DNA from: Chloroflexota bacterium
Lineage (GTDB): Bacteria; Chloroflexota; Dehalococcoidia; Lucifugimonadales; GCA-002723415
DNA length: 64,000 bases
Direction of reading: 5' to 3'
Assembly: GCA_002721445.1 (NCBI GenBank)
Contig: PBKN01000010.1
Coordinates: 1 to 64,000 of the forward strand
Part shown: positions 1 to 8,434 of the stretch, piece by piece
Position numbering within the stretch: the stretch's first letter is position 1
Layout of the letters: the number at the start of each line of letters is the position of its first letter
Program-made: the position numbers and the translations under genes
The notes under the pieces: model-generated
Database searches by the model: none
What the model was told of the DNA's origin: nothing
Seen by the model: only the letters and a program-made list of their open reading frames with translations

Positions 1-446
1 GAGTTTACAACCCGAAGGCCGTCATCCTCCACGCGGTGTCGCTGCGTCAGGCTTTCGCCCATTGCGCAAGATTCCCTGCTGCTGCCTCCCGTAGGAGTGG
101 GGGCCGTGTCTCAGTCCCCCTCTTGCCGATCGTGCTCTCACACCGGCTACCCGTCTTAGGCTTGGTAAGCTTTTACCTTACCAACTACCTGATAGGACGC
201 AGGCCTCTCCTAAAGCAACTACCAGCGAACTGATAGCCTTTCTTTTATCTGCAACATCAAATAAAAATTACGGGGTATTAGGTCCGATTTCTCGAAATTA
301 TCCCCCTCTTAAGGGTAAGTTACCTACGCGTTACTAAGCCGTCTGCCACTATCTCACTCAGACAAGTCTGAGATTGACCGTTCAACTTGCATGCATTAAA
401 CGCACCGCCAACGTTTGTCCTGAGCCAGGATCAAACTCTATATAAT
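1..446 (-). rRNA. rrs: 16S ribosomal RNA, 5' part (runs off the window)
   Basis: The minus strand reads as the first ~440 nt of a bacterial 16S rRNA. The universal GAGTTTGATCCTGGCTCAG start ends at position 438, and the conserved ACTCCTACGGGAGGCAGCAG block lies near position 80-100. The mature 5' end is placed about 8 nt before GAGTTTG, by analogy with E. coli numbering. The rest of the gene lies to the left of the window. The helix region GTGCGTTTAATGCATGCAAG resembles Chloroflexota/Dehalococcoidia 16S, but that assignment is by eye only. Confidence 0.96.
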
Positions 447-495
447 TTATGTAATTTCTTCTAAAAGAAATTAACGGTTTCCTTCCACTATCCAA

Positions 496-509
496 TTGTT
501 AAAGTGCAA
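496..509 (-). promoter_or_regulatory. boxA-like antitermination element in the rRNA leader
   Basis: The minus strand reads TTGCACTTTAACAA, close to the E. coli rrn boxA core GCTCTTTAACA. It lies about 50 nt upstream of the 16S 5' end and downstream of the predicted rrn promoter, which is where Nus-dependent rRNA antitermination signals sit. A small inverted repeat (454-473) lies between it and the 16S start and may be part of the processing stem. Confidence 0.6.
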
Positions 510-572
510 TACATCGCTCAGATATATATTTACAGTTTAAAATAAATACAGAAATTTTCCGGCGATCTTATA

Positions 573-601
573 ACTATATAACTATACTAAACTTCAGTCA
601 A
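573..601 (-). promoter_or_regulatory. rRNA operon promoter (predicted)
   Basis: On the minus strand, TTGACT (596-601) and TATAGT (573-578) are separated by exactly 17 nt, giving a strong sigma-70-type promoter about 120 nt upstream of mature 16S. The leader between them and the rRNA holds the boxA-like element. Confidence 0.6.
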
Positions 602-642
602 TACACTTATAAGTCTACTAACAGGTATTATTAGTAAATAAC

Positions 643-1845
643 TTAATTAATCAAGTTCACAACATAATTACTTATTGCTAAAGAAGAAGATGCTCCAGGA
701 GAAGGAGCGTTAAGAATATGTATAGCATCTTTAGTTTGCGCTATACTAAAATCCTGCAATAAATTCCCTTTGCGATCTATAGCTTGTGCTCTCACACCTG
801 AATCTGGATTATCTAAATCATCTTCGGTCACTTCTGGAACCAAATTTTGCAAAGAACGTACAAAAGATTTTTTATTTAACGACCTGTATTGTTCATATAA
901 ACCAATCTTCCAATACTTTAATGCCATTTTCCAAAAACCCTGAAAAGTAAATACGTCCATAGTATCTTTAATACTAAAATCTAATTTATTATATGCTTCT
1001 CTGGAAAAGCCTAAAACAGCATTTGGCCCAGCCTCTACAGTTCCATTAATACGTTTTGTGAAATGCACCCCCAAAAAAACCATTCTAGGATCTGGCAATG
1101 GATAAATTAATCCATTAACTAAATATTGACTTTCCGGCTTTAATGACCAATATTCACCTCTAAAAGGAACAATTTTTACTCCAATATCTTCTCCGTCCAT
1201 TAAAGCTATTTTATCAGAATACAAGCCTGCACAATTAATTAAGGTTTTACATACAATTTCACCTGATGATGTTTGTATGTAATGCTTGCCATCAGATTTA
1301 TCAATTTTTTCTACTTTTGAATCAAATACTATATCGCCACCATTTTCTTTCATTATTAAGCAATATTTATTAGTAACCTCTTTAAAATCAATAATACCTG
1401 TGTTGGGAGACCAAATTGCTTTCACTCCTGTTACATGAGGTTCCAATTCATTCAAACGATTTTTATCAATAATCTCTAATCCTAATGCTCCATTATCAGT
1501 TCCTCTTTTATAAAAGTCATTAAGAATAGGTACTTGATCTTCATTAGATGCGACTATTACTTTTCCACACATTTCATATTTTATCCCATTATCATCAGCA
1601 AATTTTCGTAATAATCTTGACCCCTCTGAACAAAAATTAGCTTTTTGAGAACCCGGGGAATAATATATACCTGCATGAATAACTCCACTATTATGTCCAG
1701 TTTGATGATAAGCAACTCCTGATTCTTTCTCAATAACAATTATTTTTTTACTTGGGAATTTTTCTGTTAACCTCATTCCAATAGCAAGACCTAATATTCC
1801 TGCACCAATAATTGCTATATCATATTCTGTTCTTCCTGTACCCAT
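643..1845 (-). CDS. lhgO: L-2-hydroxyglutarate oxidase (LhgO/L2HGDH family)
   Basis: A 400-residue FAD-dependent oxidoreductase of the DAO fold that oxidises L-2-hydroxyglutarate to 2-oxoglutarate, usually at the membrane. The N-terminus carries the dinucleotide motif GAGILG (residues 14-19). It is followed by the family-typical HNSGVIHAGIYY block and, near the C-terminus, the PGASSSLAI segment. Length is normal for LhgO. The ATG is preceded by AAGGAAG. It lies just upstream of the rRNA operon on the same strand, with no functionally linked neighbour. A broader 2-hydroxyacid oxidase role is possible, but the match to LhgO is good. Confidence 0.85.
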   Translation of the reverse strand: MGTGRTEYDIAIIGAGILGLAIGMRLTEKFPSKKIIVIEKESGVAYHQTGHNSGVIHAGIYYSPGSQKANFCSEGSRLLRKFADDNGIKYEMCGKVIVASNEDQVPILNDFYKRGTDNGALGLEIIDKNRLNELEPHVTGVKAIWSPNTGIIDFKEVTNKYCLIMKENGGDIVFDSKVEKIDKSDGKHYIQTSSGEIVCKTLINCAGLYSDKIALMDGEDIGVKIVPFRGEYWSLKPESQYLVNGLIYPLPDPRMVFLGVHFTKRINGTVEAGPNAVLGFSREAYNKLDFSIKDTMDVFTFQGFWKMALKYWKIGLYEQYRSLNKKSFVRSLQNLVPEVTEDDLDNPDSGVRAQAIDRKGNLLQDFSIAQTKDAIHILNAPSPGASSSLAISNYVVNLIN

Positions 1846-1953
1846 TAATAATTAATCTTCCTTATATTCACAATAAATCATATTAATATATTTTATGATA
1901 ATATATTTTAACATTGAAAAGTAAAATAATCTAAACCCTATAGGAGGGAATGC

Positions 1954-2667
1954 ATGACGGAGCTTCTATATAATTTTAATAGTTATATAAAAGAATTTGA
2001 AGCAAAAGTAATTGAATCCAGCAATAACGAAATCATCCTTGACCAAACAGCTTTTTATCCTGGAGGAGGAGGGCAACCTTGCGACATTGGAAAAATTTCC
2101 TCAGATGAATTTAATATCGATATTGTTAAAGTATTTAGTAAAGATAATGTCGTAATCCATAGCACCGAATCAAATATATTACCTCCAGCTGGAACTATGA
2201 TAAAAGGCGCCATAAACTGGGAAAGACGCTACAAATTAATGAGAACACATACAGCAGCACATATACTATGTGGAGTTATTTTTAGAGACTACGGAGCATC
2301 TGTAACAGGTGGAAATATGCAACCATTATCAGCTAGAATGGATTTTGAATTAAGTAATATTACAGCTGATTTTGTGCAAAATGTAGAAATCTTAATAAAT
2401 AAAGAAGTTTTAGCTTCTCATAATATCCAAATTGGATCTTTAAGTAGAAATGAAGCATTAAAAATACCTTCATTAATCCGGACTAAAGTTAACCTTATAC
2501 CAGCTTCAGTAACTCAAATAAGAACTATAGATATAGTGGGTTTAGACTTGCAAGCTGATGGAGGAACTCACGTCAATAATACAAGTGAAGTAGGAAATAT
2601 CAAAGTTGTAGGGCATGAATCTAAAGGAAAAATCAATAAACGCATACGTATATCTCTAGAGCAATAA
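1954..2667 (+). CDS. alaX: alanyl-tRNA editing protein, AlaX type
   Basis: A free-standing homologue of the AlaRS editing domain (237 aa, AlaX-M size) that would deacylate Ser- or Gly-tRNA(Ala). It shows the glycine-rich FYPGGGGQP segment (residues 35-42) and a metal-binding HTAAH (99-103). The second metal motif is ADGGTHV (201-207), with His206. Where AlaRS usually has Cys in CxxxH, this protein has Asp202. AGGAGGG precedes the ATG at ideal spacing. It is followed after 25 nt by an aminotransferase on the same strand, but no functional link is evident. Confidence 0.85.
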   Translation: MTELLYNFNSYIKEFEAKVIESSNNEIILDQTAFYPGGGGQPCDIGKISSDEFNIDIVKVFSKDNVVIHSTESNILPPAGTMIKGAINWERRYKLMRTHTAAHILCGVIFRDYGASVTGGNMQPLSARMDFELSNITADFVQNVEILINKEVLASHNIQIGSLSRNEALKIPSLIRTKVNLIPASVTQIRTIDIVGLDLQADGGTHVNNTSEVGNIKVVGHESKGKINKRIRISLEQ

Positions 2668-2692
2668 TTGTTTTATTTAATAAGGAAATTAA

Positions 2693-3892
2693 ATGTCATT
2701 ATCAAAAAACTTCTCTTTTGAATCATTATATTCAAAGTCCACTCCTCCAGGTAAATTAAGAACACCTCCATCAAGAGGAAAGTACGATTTTGCCGTTGCT
2801 TACCCTGATCCTAATTCGTTACCCATTAAAGAATTAATTGAAAGCTTAAAAATTGGATTAGAAGAGGAAGGGAAAAATTTAGCAATATACCCTCATCCTC
2901 AAGGCTACCCACCTTTAAGAAAGTTTATTGCACAAAAAGTTTTTACTGATAGAGGTATTAAAACAGATTATGAAAACATAATACTTGGCAATGGTTCAGG
3001 TGAGCATTTATATATGATTGCAGAAGCATTACTAAACCCAAATGATGTTGTGTTTACAGAAGAATTTGTATACTCTGGGACTTTAGCAATACTTAGAAGA
3101 TTTAAATCTACTATAATTCCTGTTAAATGTGATAGTGAAGGAATGATTCCAGAAGAATTAGAGAATTCAATAATAAATATAAAAACACAAAATAAAATAC
3201 CTAAAATTATTTATACGATACCAACTTTTCAAAATCCTTTAGGGCTAGTATCTCCAGTTAATAGACGGCTTAAATTTTTAGAAATTTCAAAAAAACATAA
3301 TATTCCAATAGTAGAAGATGATTGCTATGCAGACCTGAACTTCACTAAAATGTCTGAACCTGCTATTTATTCTTTAGATAAAACAGGCAATGTAATATAT
3401 GTGGGTTCGTTTTCAAAAATCATAGCACCTGGAGTAAGACTAGGTTACATAATAGCTCAACCAGATTTTCTAGATAGAATAAATGCAATAAAAAGCGGAG
3501 GCGGAGTTAATGAATTTGCATCAATTGCAATTCACAGATATTCAGAAAAATACCTGAAATCACATATTGAATCAATCAATAATATCCTTATAAAAAAACG
3601 AGATGCAATGTTAGCTGCTCTAGGTGAAAACTTTGGATCAAAAGCTGAATGGTCAAAACCTAATGGAGGCCTATATATATGGTTAAAAATGCCTTCAAAT
3701 ATAAACTTATCTTCTTTACAAAAAGAATCATTGAAATATGGAGTTGGATTCCAACCAGGCAATTTATTCTCTCCTAATTCTGATTCAGGTGAAAACTGTG
3801 CGAGATTATGTTTTGGGTACAATACTCCAGAAGAAATCTATGAAGGAATAAGGGAATTAGCCTTAATATTAGAAAAAAATCAAATCTTATAA
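2693..3892 (+). CDS. PLP-dependent aminotransferase, class I/II (2-aminoadipate/aromatic type)
   Basis: A 399-residue fold-type I aminotransferase. The PLP-binding lysine is K242 in GSFSKIIAPGVRLG. The PTFQNPLG block and the GNGSGEHLY cofactor-phosphate region are also present. The sequence resembles the 2-aminoadipate/multi-substrate aminotransferase group (LysN/ARO8-like) rather than AspC or HisC. No DNA-binding domain is attached, so it is not a MocR regulator. AAGGAAATTAA precedes the ATG. The substrate cannot be read from sequence. It sits between AlaX and threonine synthase, and may supply the transamination step of an amino-acid pathway. Confidence 0.8.
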   Translation: MSLSKNFSFESLYSKSTPPGKLRTPPSRGKYDFAVAYPDPNSLPIKELIESLKIGLEEEGKNLAIYPHPQGYPPLRKFIAQKVFTDRGIKTDYENIILGNGSGEHLYMIAEALLNPNDVVFTEEFVYSGTLAILRRFKSTIIPVKCDSEGMIPEELENSIINIKTQNKIPKIIYTIPTFQNPLGLVSPVNRRLKFLEISKKHNIPIVEDDCYADLNFTKMSEPAIYSLDKTGNVIYVGSFSKIIAPGVRLGYIIAQPDFLDRINAIKSGGGVNEFASIAIHRYSEKYLKSHIESINNILIKKRDAMLAALGENFGSKAEWSKPNGGLYIWLKMPSNINLSSLQKESLKYGVGFQPGNLFSPNSDSGENCARLCFGYNTPEEIYEGIRELALILEKNQIL

Positions 3893-3907
3893 ATAACTAA
3901 CTAATCC

Positions 3908-3937
3908 TTGACAATAATTAATCTCGGTTGCTACGAT
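3908..3937 (+). promoter_or_regulatory. predicted promoter of the thrC-MoaD pair
   Basis: TTGACA (3908-3913), an 18-nt spacer and TACGAT (3932-3937) lie about 60 nt before the GTG start of threonine synthase. The same TTGACA/TACGAT combination occurs before the ilv T-box leader. Confidence 0.5.
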
Positions 3938-3999
3938 TAAATTTATATTTATACTTATTAGTTTTTAGTTTGTCCTTAAATTTGCATTTGGAGTAAGTT

Positions 4000-5229
4000 G
4001 TGTCTTATATAAAAAACTTAACCTGTAAACAATGCTTTAATAACTATCCAATAGAACCTATTAATGTTTGCGAATTATGCTTTGGCCCACTTGAAGTCAC
4101 CTATGATTACGAAAAAATATCCAAATCAGTAACTAGAAATTTAATTTCAAGTGGACCATTAAATATATGGAGATACCATCCTTTTCTACCAGTATCAATA
4201 GATAATATAATAGACATAGGTACAGGTTTTACCCCTTTAATTCATGCCAAAAACCTAGGAGAACTATTAGGATTAAAAAATTTATATATAAAAAATGATA
4301 GTGTAAACCCTTCCTATTCTTTTAAAGATAGACCAGTAGCTATTACTACTGCTAAAGCTCTAGAGTTTGATTTTAAAGTTTTAGCTTGTGTGTCAACAGG
4401 AAACTTAATGGGATCTGTAGCTGCCCATGCAGCAAAAGCTAAAATGAAAAGCTATGTTTTTTTCCCAGCTGGCTTAGAAAAAGGTAAAATTATTGGAGCT
4501 TCAATATATGGGCCTACTTTAATTTCAGTTGATGGCAATTATGATGATGTAAATCGATTATGTAGTGAATTAGCAGACAACTTAAAATGGGCTTTTGTAA
4601 ATGTAAATATGAGACCCTATTATGCAGAAGGTAGTAAAACACTTGGATTTGAAGTTGCAGAACAACTAGGATGGAAAGCTCCTGACCATTGCGTAGTCCC
4701 TGCTGCATCAGGCGAATTACACACTAAAATCTGGAAAGGTTTAGTTGAGATGAAAGATGTGGGACTAATAGAAAAAGTAAAAACCAGTATGCATTTAGCT
4801 CAACCAGAAGGGTGTTCCCCGATCGTAAAAGCATTTATTAATGAAGAATCTCAAGTAACTCCTGTAAAACCTGATACTATTGCAAAATCTCTAGCCATAG
4901 GCAACCCAGCTTCAGGGCCTTTTGCTCTACAAACGCTTAAAGAAACTTCAGGTCATGCTGTAGCTGCACCAGAAAAAGAAATTAGTGAATGCATTCAACT
5001 TCTTGCTGAAACAGAAGGTATATTTACCGAAACAGCTGGAGGAGTAGTGATATCATCATTAAGAAAATTAGTTAAAAACAAAAAAATTAATCCAGATGAT
5101 GTTACAGTAGCCTTTATAACTGGTAATGGATTAAAAACTCAAGAGGTAGTAGAAGATTCAGTTGAGTATAATAATATTAAGCCAACTTATAAATCTTTCG
5201 AAGAAATAATTAAATTTGATACAATCTGA
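4000..5229 (+). CDS. thrC: threonine synthase
   Basis: A 409-residue fold-type II PLP enzyme that converts O-phosphohomoserine to threonine. The N-terminus has two CxxC pairs typical of zinc-ribbon threonine synthases (CKQC and CELC). The PLP lysine is K109 in SYSFKDRP, and SGELHTK and GNPASGP loops follow. It starts at a GTG preceded by GGAG. A MoaD/ThiS-type carrier follows after 18 nt, a pairing more typical of thiocarboxylate-dependent amino-acid sulfuration than of threonine synthesis. A sulfur-handling activity is therefore worth considering, although the sequence itself looks like ThrC. Confidence 0.85.
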   Translation: MSYIKNLTCKQCFNNYPIEPINVCELCFGPLEVTYDYEKISKSVTRNLISSGPLNIWRYHPFLPVSIDNIIDIGTGFTPLIHAKNLGELLGLKNLYIKNDSVNPSYSFKDRPVAITTAKALEFDFKVLACVSTGNLMGSVAAHAAKAKMKSYVFFPAGLEKGKIIGASIYGPTLISVDGNYDDVNRLCSELADNLKWAFVNVNMRPYYAEGSKTLGFEVAEQLGWKAPDHCVVPAASGELHTKIWKGLVEMKDVGLIEKVKTSMHLAQPEGCSPIVKAFINEESQVTPVKPDTIAKSLAIGNPASGPFALQTLKETSGHAVAAPEKEISECIQLLAETEGIFTETAGGVVISSLRKLVKNKKINPDDVTVAFITGNGLKTQEVVEDSVEYNNIKPTYKSFEEIIKFDTI

Positions 5230-5247
5230 ATAATTAGGAGTAAATAA

Positions 5248-5526
5248 ATGAGCGTTACCGTTCGCATACCAACACCTTTAAGGAAAATAACTAATGGGGC
5301 TGACAAAGTTTCAGTATCAGGGTCATCTATATCAGAAGTGCTAGAAGAACTAGAAAAAGAATTTTCCGGATTTCAAGCTAGAATTTATGATGAAAATAAA
5401 CAACTCAGAAGCTTTGTAAATATATATATTAATGGTGAAGACATAAGATTTTTAGACGGATTAGACTCTAATACTAAATCAGGTGATGAAGTAAGTATAG
5501 TACCAGCAGTAGCTGGAGGAAATTAA
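5248..5526 (+). CDS. MoaD/ThiS-family small sulfur-carrier protein
   Basis: A 92-residue beta-grasp protein with the FVNIYINGEDIRFLDG strand/loop and the end VPAVAGGN typical of the MoaD/ThiS/CysO group. In this family the C-terminal diglycine is adenylated and thiocarboxylated. Here one Asn follows the GG, so a protease would have to trim it before activation, as described for CysO/QbsE-type systems with a JAMM protease. It lies 18 nt after thrC and is probably cotranscribed. No moaE, moeB or JAMM gene is in the window. TTAGGAG precedes the ATG. Confidence 0.82.
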   Translation: MSVTVRIPTPLRKITNGADKVSVSGSSISEVLEELEKEFSGFQARIYDENKQLRSFVNIYINGEDIRFLDGLDSNTKSGDEVSIVPAVAGGN

Positions 5527-5542
5527 AACTTAGATTCAAATT

Positions 5543-5558
5543 ATTTAGTTAACTAAAT
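5543..5558. terminator. possible bidirectional terminator between convergent genes
   Basis: The perfect palindrome ATTTAGTTAACTAAAT sits exactly between the convergent 3' ends of the MoaD-like gene and tgt and runs into T-rich sequence on the plus strand. The stem is only 6 AT-rich base pairs, so the call is weak. Confidence 0.25.
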
Positions 5559-6728
5559 TTTATATCTACCTTTTCGTTTCTGAGATTCTACCCACATCAT
5601 TTTTTGTCTAGACTGAGCTTGCCTGTCCGAAGAATTATACTTAGACAAAAATTCTTTTTTAAATTTATCAAATTCTTCAGATAGTATTGATTTTCTAATT
5701 TCCTTCATTAAATTAATTATAAAATTTAAATTATGTATAGATGCAAGCCTATATGCTAAAAACTCGTTTGCTCTAAATAAATGGTGTATATAAGCTCTTG
5801 AATGTTGACTACAAGTATAACAAGAACAAGATAAATCAATTGGTCGATCATCATATCTAAAAGTAGCATTAGTAATATTGATTCTACCTGAATCTAAAAA
5901 TAATGATCCATTTCGGGCTATACGGGTAGGCAATACGCAATCAAACATATCTATCCCTTTTGAAATACATTCAATTAGGTTTTCAGGAGACCCGACACCC
6001 ATTAAATACCGTGGCGAATCTGATGGTAAAATATTAGCTGTATAGTCCACAATTTTATACATTACATCAATCTCCTCCCCGACACTTAATCCCCCTATTG
6101 CATATCCAGAAAAAGACAAATCAATCATCTTATCAACACAAACCTTACGAAGATCTTCATACATGCCACCTTGAACTATACCAAACATACATTGATCTGA
6201 ATTTATTTGTAATTTCTTGGCTTTTGCAATCCATTTATTTGTTAAAAACATAGACTCTTCAACTTGTGATTTTGTTTGATTTGTAGACGAACAAATATCA
6301 AGTGGCATTATTATGTCTGAACCTAAAGTTTTTTGAAACTTGATCACATCTTCATAACTGAAGTTGAATACTGATCCATCAATATGTGATTTAAAAATAA
6401 AACCATCAGCAGTTACTTTCCTTAAATGTGCTAAACTAAATCCTTGAAAACCTCCACTATCAGTAAGAATTGGCTTATTCCAACCCATAAAGTTATGAAG
6501 CCCTGAAAATTTTTCTACTACTTGAGATCCTGGCCTTAAATATAAATGATATGTATTAGCAAGAACTATTTGTGCCCCAATCTGATTTAAATCATCAACT
6601 CCAATAGCTTTAACTGCACCTTGAGTAGCTACAGGCATAAATGTGGGAGTTTGTACTACCCCACGAGAAGTATATAAAGCACCAGCTCTAGCTTTACCAT
6701 TTTGTGCTTGTAATTCAAAAAATTTCAT
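5553..6728 (-). CDS. tgt: queuine/preQ1 tRNA-guanine transglycosylase
   Basis: A 391-residue TGT that exchanges guanine-34 for preQ1 in tRNAs with GUN anticodons. Visible motifs are the substrate segment DSGGFQGFSL, FGIVQGGMYEDLR, YAIGGLSVGE, and the TRIARNG region containing the catalytic-face residues. A C-terminal zinc site CSCYTCSQ followed by a His is also present. DSGGFQ is usually followed by V; here it is G. It is the last gene of the aroE-aroK-aroB-tgt run, 12 nt after aroB, with only a weak ribosome binding site. No queC/D/E genes are visible nearby. Confidence 0.93.
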   Translation of the reverse strand: MKFFELQAQNGKARAGALYTSRGVVQTPTFMPVATQGAVKAIGVDDLNQIGAQIVLANTYHLYLRPGSQVVEKFSGLHNFMGWNKPILTDSGGFQGFSLAHLRKVTADGFIFKSHIDGSVFNFSYEDVIKFQKTLGSDIIMPLDICSSTNQTKSQVEESMFLTNKWIAKAKKLQINSDQCMFGIVQGGMYEDLRKVCVDKMIDLSFSGYAIGGLSVGEEIDVMYKIVDYTANILPSDSPRYLMGVGSPENLIECISKGIDMFDCVLPTRIARNGSLFLDSGRINITNATFRYDDRPIDLSCSCYTCSQHSRAYIHHLFRANEFLAYRLASIHNLNFIINLMKEIRKSILSEEFDKFKKEFLSKYNSSDRQAQSRQKMMWVESQKRKGRYKI

Positions 6729-6740
6729 CTAAATATAAAA

Positions 6741-7841
6741 TCAATTTTTAATCATTAATTTTTTTAAACTTGACAATACTAAATCTCTTGACACTGAATT
6801 ACAAATTGAAGCTGATCCAATATTATTTAAAACTACCCAATTTATAGAATTATCAACAGTCTTTTTATCTGATTGCATTATATCTAGTAATAAATCAAAG
6901 TTTATATTTTCAACTATTTTTGTTGGTAATCCAAAATTTTCCAATAAAACTCTTTGTCGATTAACTTCTTCATTTGTTAATAATCCTAAACCATTACTAA
7001 TATAAGCTGCGCCCATCATACCAATACTTACTGCTTCACCATGTAAATATTTAGAATAACTGGTTAAAGATTCTAATGCATGCGCAATAGTATGTCCGTA
7101 ATTCAATAATATCCTTTGCCCTTTAGTTTCTTTTTCATCATCAGATACACAATTTGCTTTCAGCTCAATACTCTTGCTAATTAACTTTACAGTATCTTTA
7201 TCTATTTTTTTTATATTTTCATAGTTTTTTTCAAAATGATGAAAAAGCACTGAATCAAATATTAAAGCATGCTTGATAACTTCAGCCCACCCAGATATCA
7301 ATTCTCTTTTTGGAAGTGTATCCAATGAGCTAATATCATCTAATACAAATTTTGGCTGATAAAACGCCCCAACTAGATTTTTCCCATTTTCCAAATCAAC
7401 AGCTACCTTCCCTCCAATTGAAGAATCTACCATTGCTAGCAAAGTGGTAGGAACTAGACCAAAATGTAGCCCCCTTAAATAAGTAGCAGCAATAAATCCT
7501 GATAAATCTCCAACGACACCACCACCAACTCCAATTAATAAATTTTTTCTTTCTGCTTTTAATTTTGATAACCATTTATAAACTTCAATTACTGTATTAA
7601 GGTTTTTATTGATTTCCCCTGAATCAATAGAATATGATTCGACTAATACTCCACTCATTTCAAGTATTTCTTTAAGCTTATTTGCATAATTTAAAGACCC
7701 TTTATCAGAAATAATAAATATCCTATTTATTCCATTTATTGTTTTTAAACATTCCAATATTTGATCAAAAATATCCCATCCAACAAATACAGGATAATTC
7801 CCAGTACTAGTAAATACATCTATTTTATAACTGTTATCCAA
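6741..7841 (-). CDS. aroB: 3-dehydroquinate synthase
   Basis: A 366-residue NAD- and metal-dependent enzyme that converts DAHP to 3-dehydroquinate, the second shikimate-pathway step. It shows GGGVVGDLSGFIAATYLRG, the PTTLLAMVDSSIGGK signature and the metal-ligand region NYGHTIAHALE. Length is typical. The start is a TTG preceded by GAGGTG at 6-nt spacing. It sits 20 nt downstream of aroK and 12 nt upstream of tgt, in one minus-strand operon with aroE. Confidence 0.95.
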   Translation of the reverse strand: MDNSYKIDVFTSTGNYPVFVGWDIFDQILECLKTINGINRIFIISDKGSLNYANKLKEILEMSGVLVESYSIDSGEINKNLNTVIEVYKWLSKLKAERKNLLIGVGGGVVGDLSGFIAATYLRGLHFGLVPTTLLAMVDSSIGGKVAVDLENGKNLVGAFYQPKFVLDDISSLDTLPKRELISGWAEVIKHALIFDSVLFHHFEKNYENIKKIDKDTVKLISKSIELKANCVSDDEKETKGQRILLNYGHTIAHALESLTSYSKYLHGEAVSIGMMGAAYISNGLGLLTNEEVNRQRVLLENFGLPTKIVENINFDLLLDIMQSDKKTVDNSINWVVLNNIGSASICNSVSRDLVLSSLKKLMIKN

Positions 7842-7861
7842 TTATCACCTCTAATATATTT

Positions 7862-8401
7862 CTAACTAGATATCTTCACCCAGTGATCTATAATTTGATT
7901 AGAAATCTCTCTAGGAGTTAAGCCATCTGTCTTAATAATATAATCTGATTTTTTATATATCGGATCGCGTTCATTTTTTAATTTAATAATTTTCTCTAAT
8001 TGATCATCAGAATCCAATAGAGGCCTAACTATATTATCTGAAGACAATGACTGTAAATTTAATCGATTCAAAATGGTATTTGGATCAGCATCTAAACATA
8101 TAACATAACCATTGTCTAGCATAGATCTTAAATTACCTTCATCCAATATAATACCTCCTCCAGTTGATATGATCTGGTTTTCAAAGTGTATTAATTCTTT
8201 TAAAGTAGCTTTTTCAATTTCTCTAAAATATTGCTCACCTTTATTTAATTTAAAAATCTCTGCAATCGATTTACTAGTTTTATTAACTATTTGTTGATCA
8301 ATATCAATAAATTTCCATTGAAGCAAATTGGCAACTTCTGCTCCAACAGTCGTTTTGCCAGAACCTGAAAAACCCACAATAAAAATATTTTTTCTAGACA
8401 A
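7862..8401 (-). CDS. aroK: shikimate kinase
   Basis: A 179-residue P-loop kinase that makes shikimate 3-phosphate. Walker A is GFSGSGKT (residues 10-17). The FIDIDQQI segment carries the shikimate-binding Asp, and STGGGIILDEGN is the conserved GGG loop. The lid region contains VRPLL. It lies between aroE and aroB with short gaps, so three consecutive pathway-related enzymes are coexpressed. Confidence 0.95.
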   Translation of the reverse strand: MSRKNIFIVGFSGSGKTTVGAEVANLLQWKFIDIDQQIVNKTSKSIAEIFKLNKGEQYFREIEKATLKELIHFENQIISTGGGIILDEGNLRSMLDNGYVICLDADPNTILNRLNLQSLSSDNIVRPLLDSDDQLEKIIKLKNERDPIYKKSDYIIKTDGLTPREISNQIIDHWVKISS

Positions 8402-8434
8402 ATAATATCCTCTATAAAATATTAAATATATTCA

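Noticed and set aside
36-233. Open reading frame on the plus strand
   Set aside because: It lies antisense within the 16S rRNA gene; the rRNA match is decisive.
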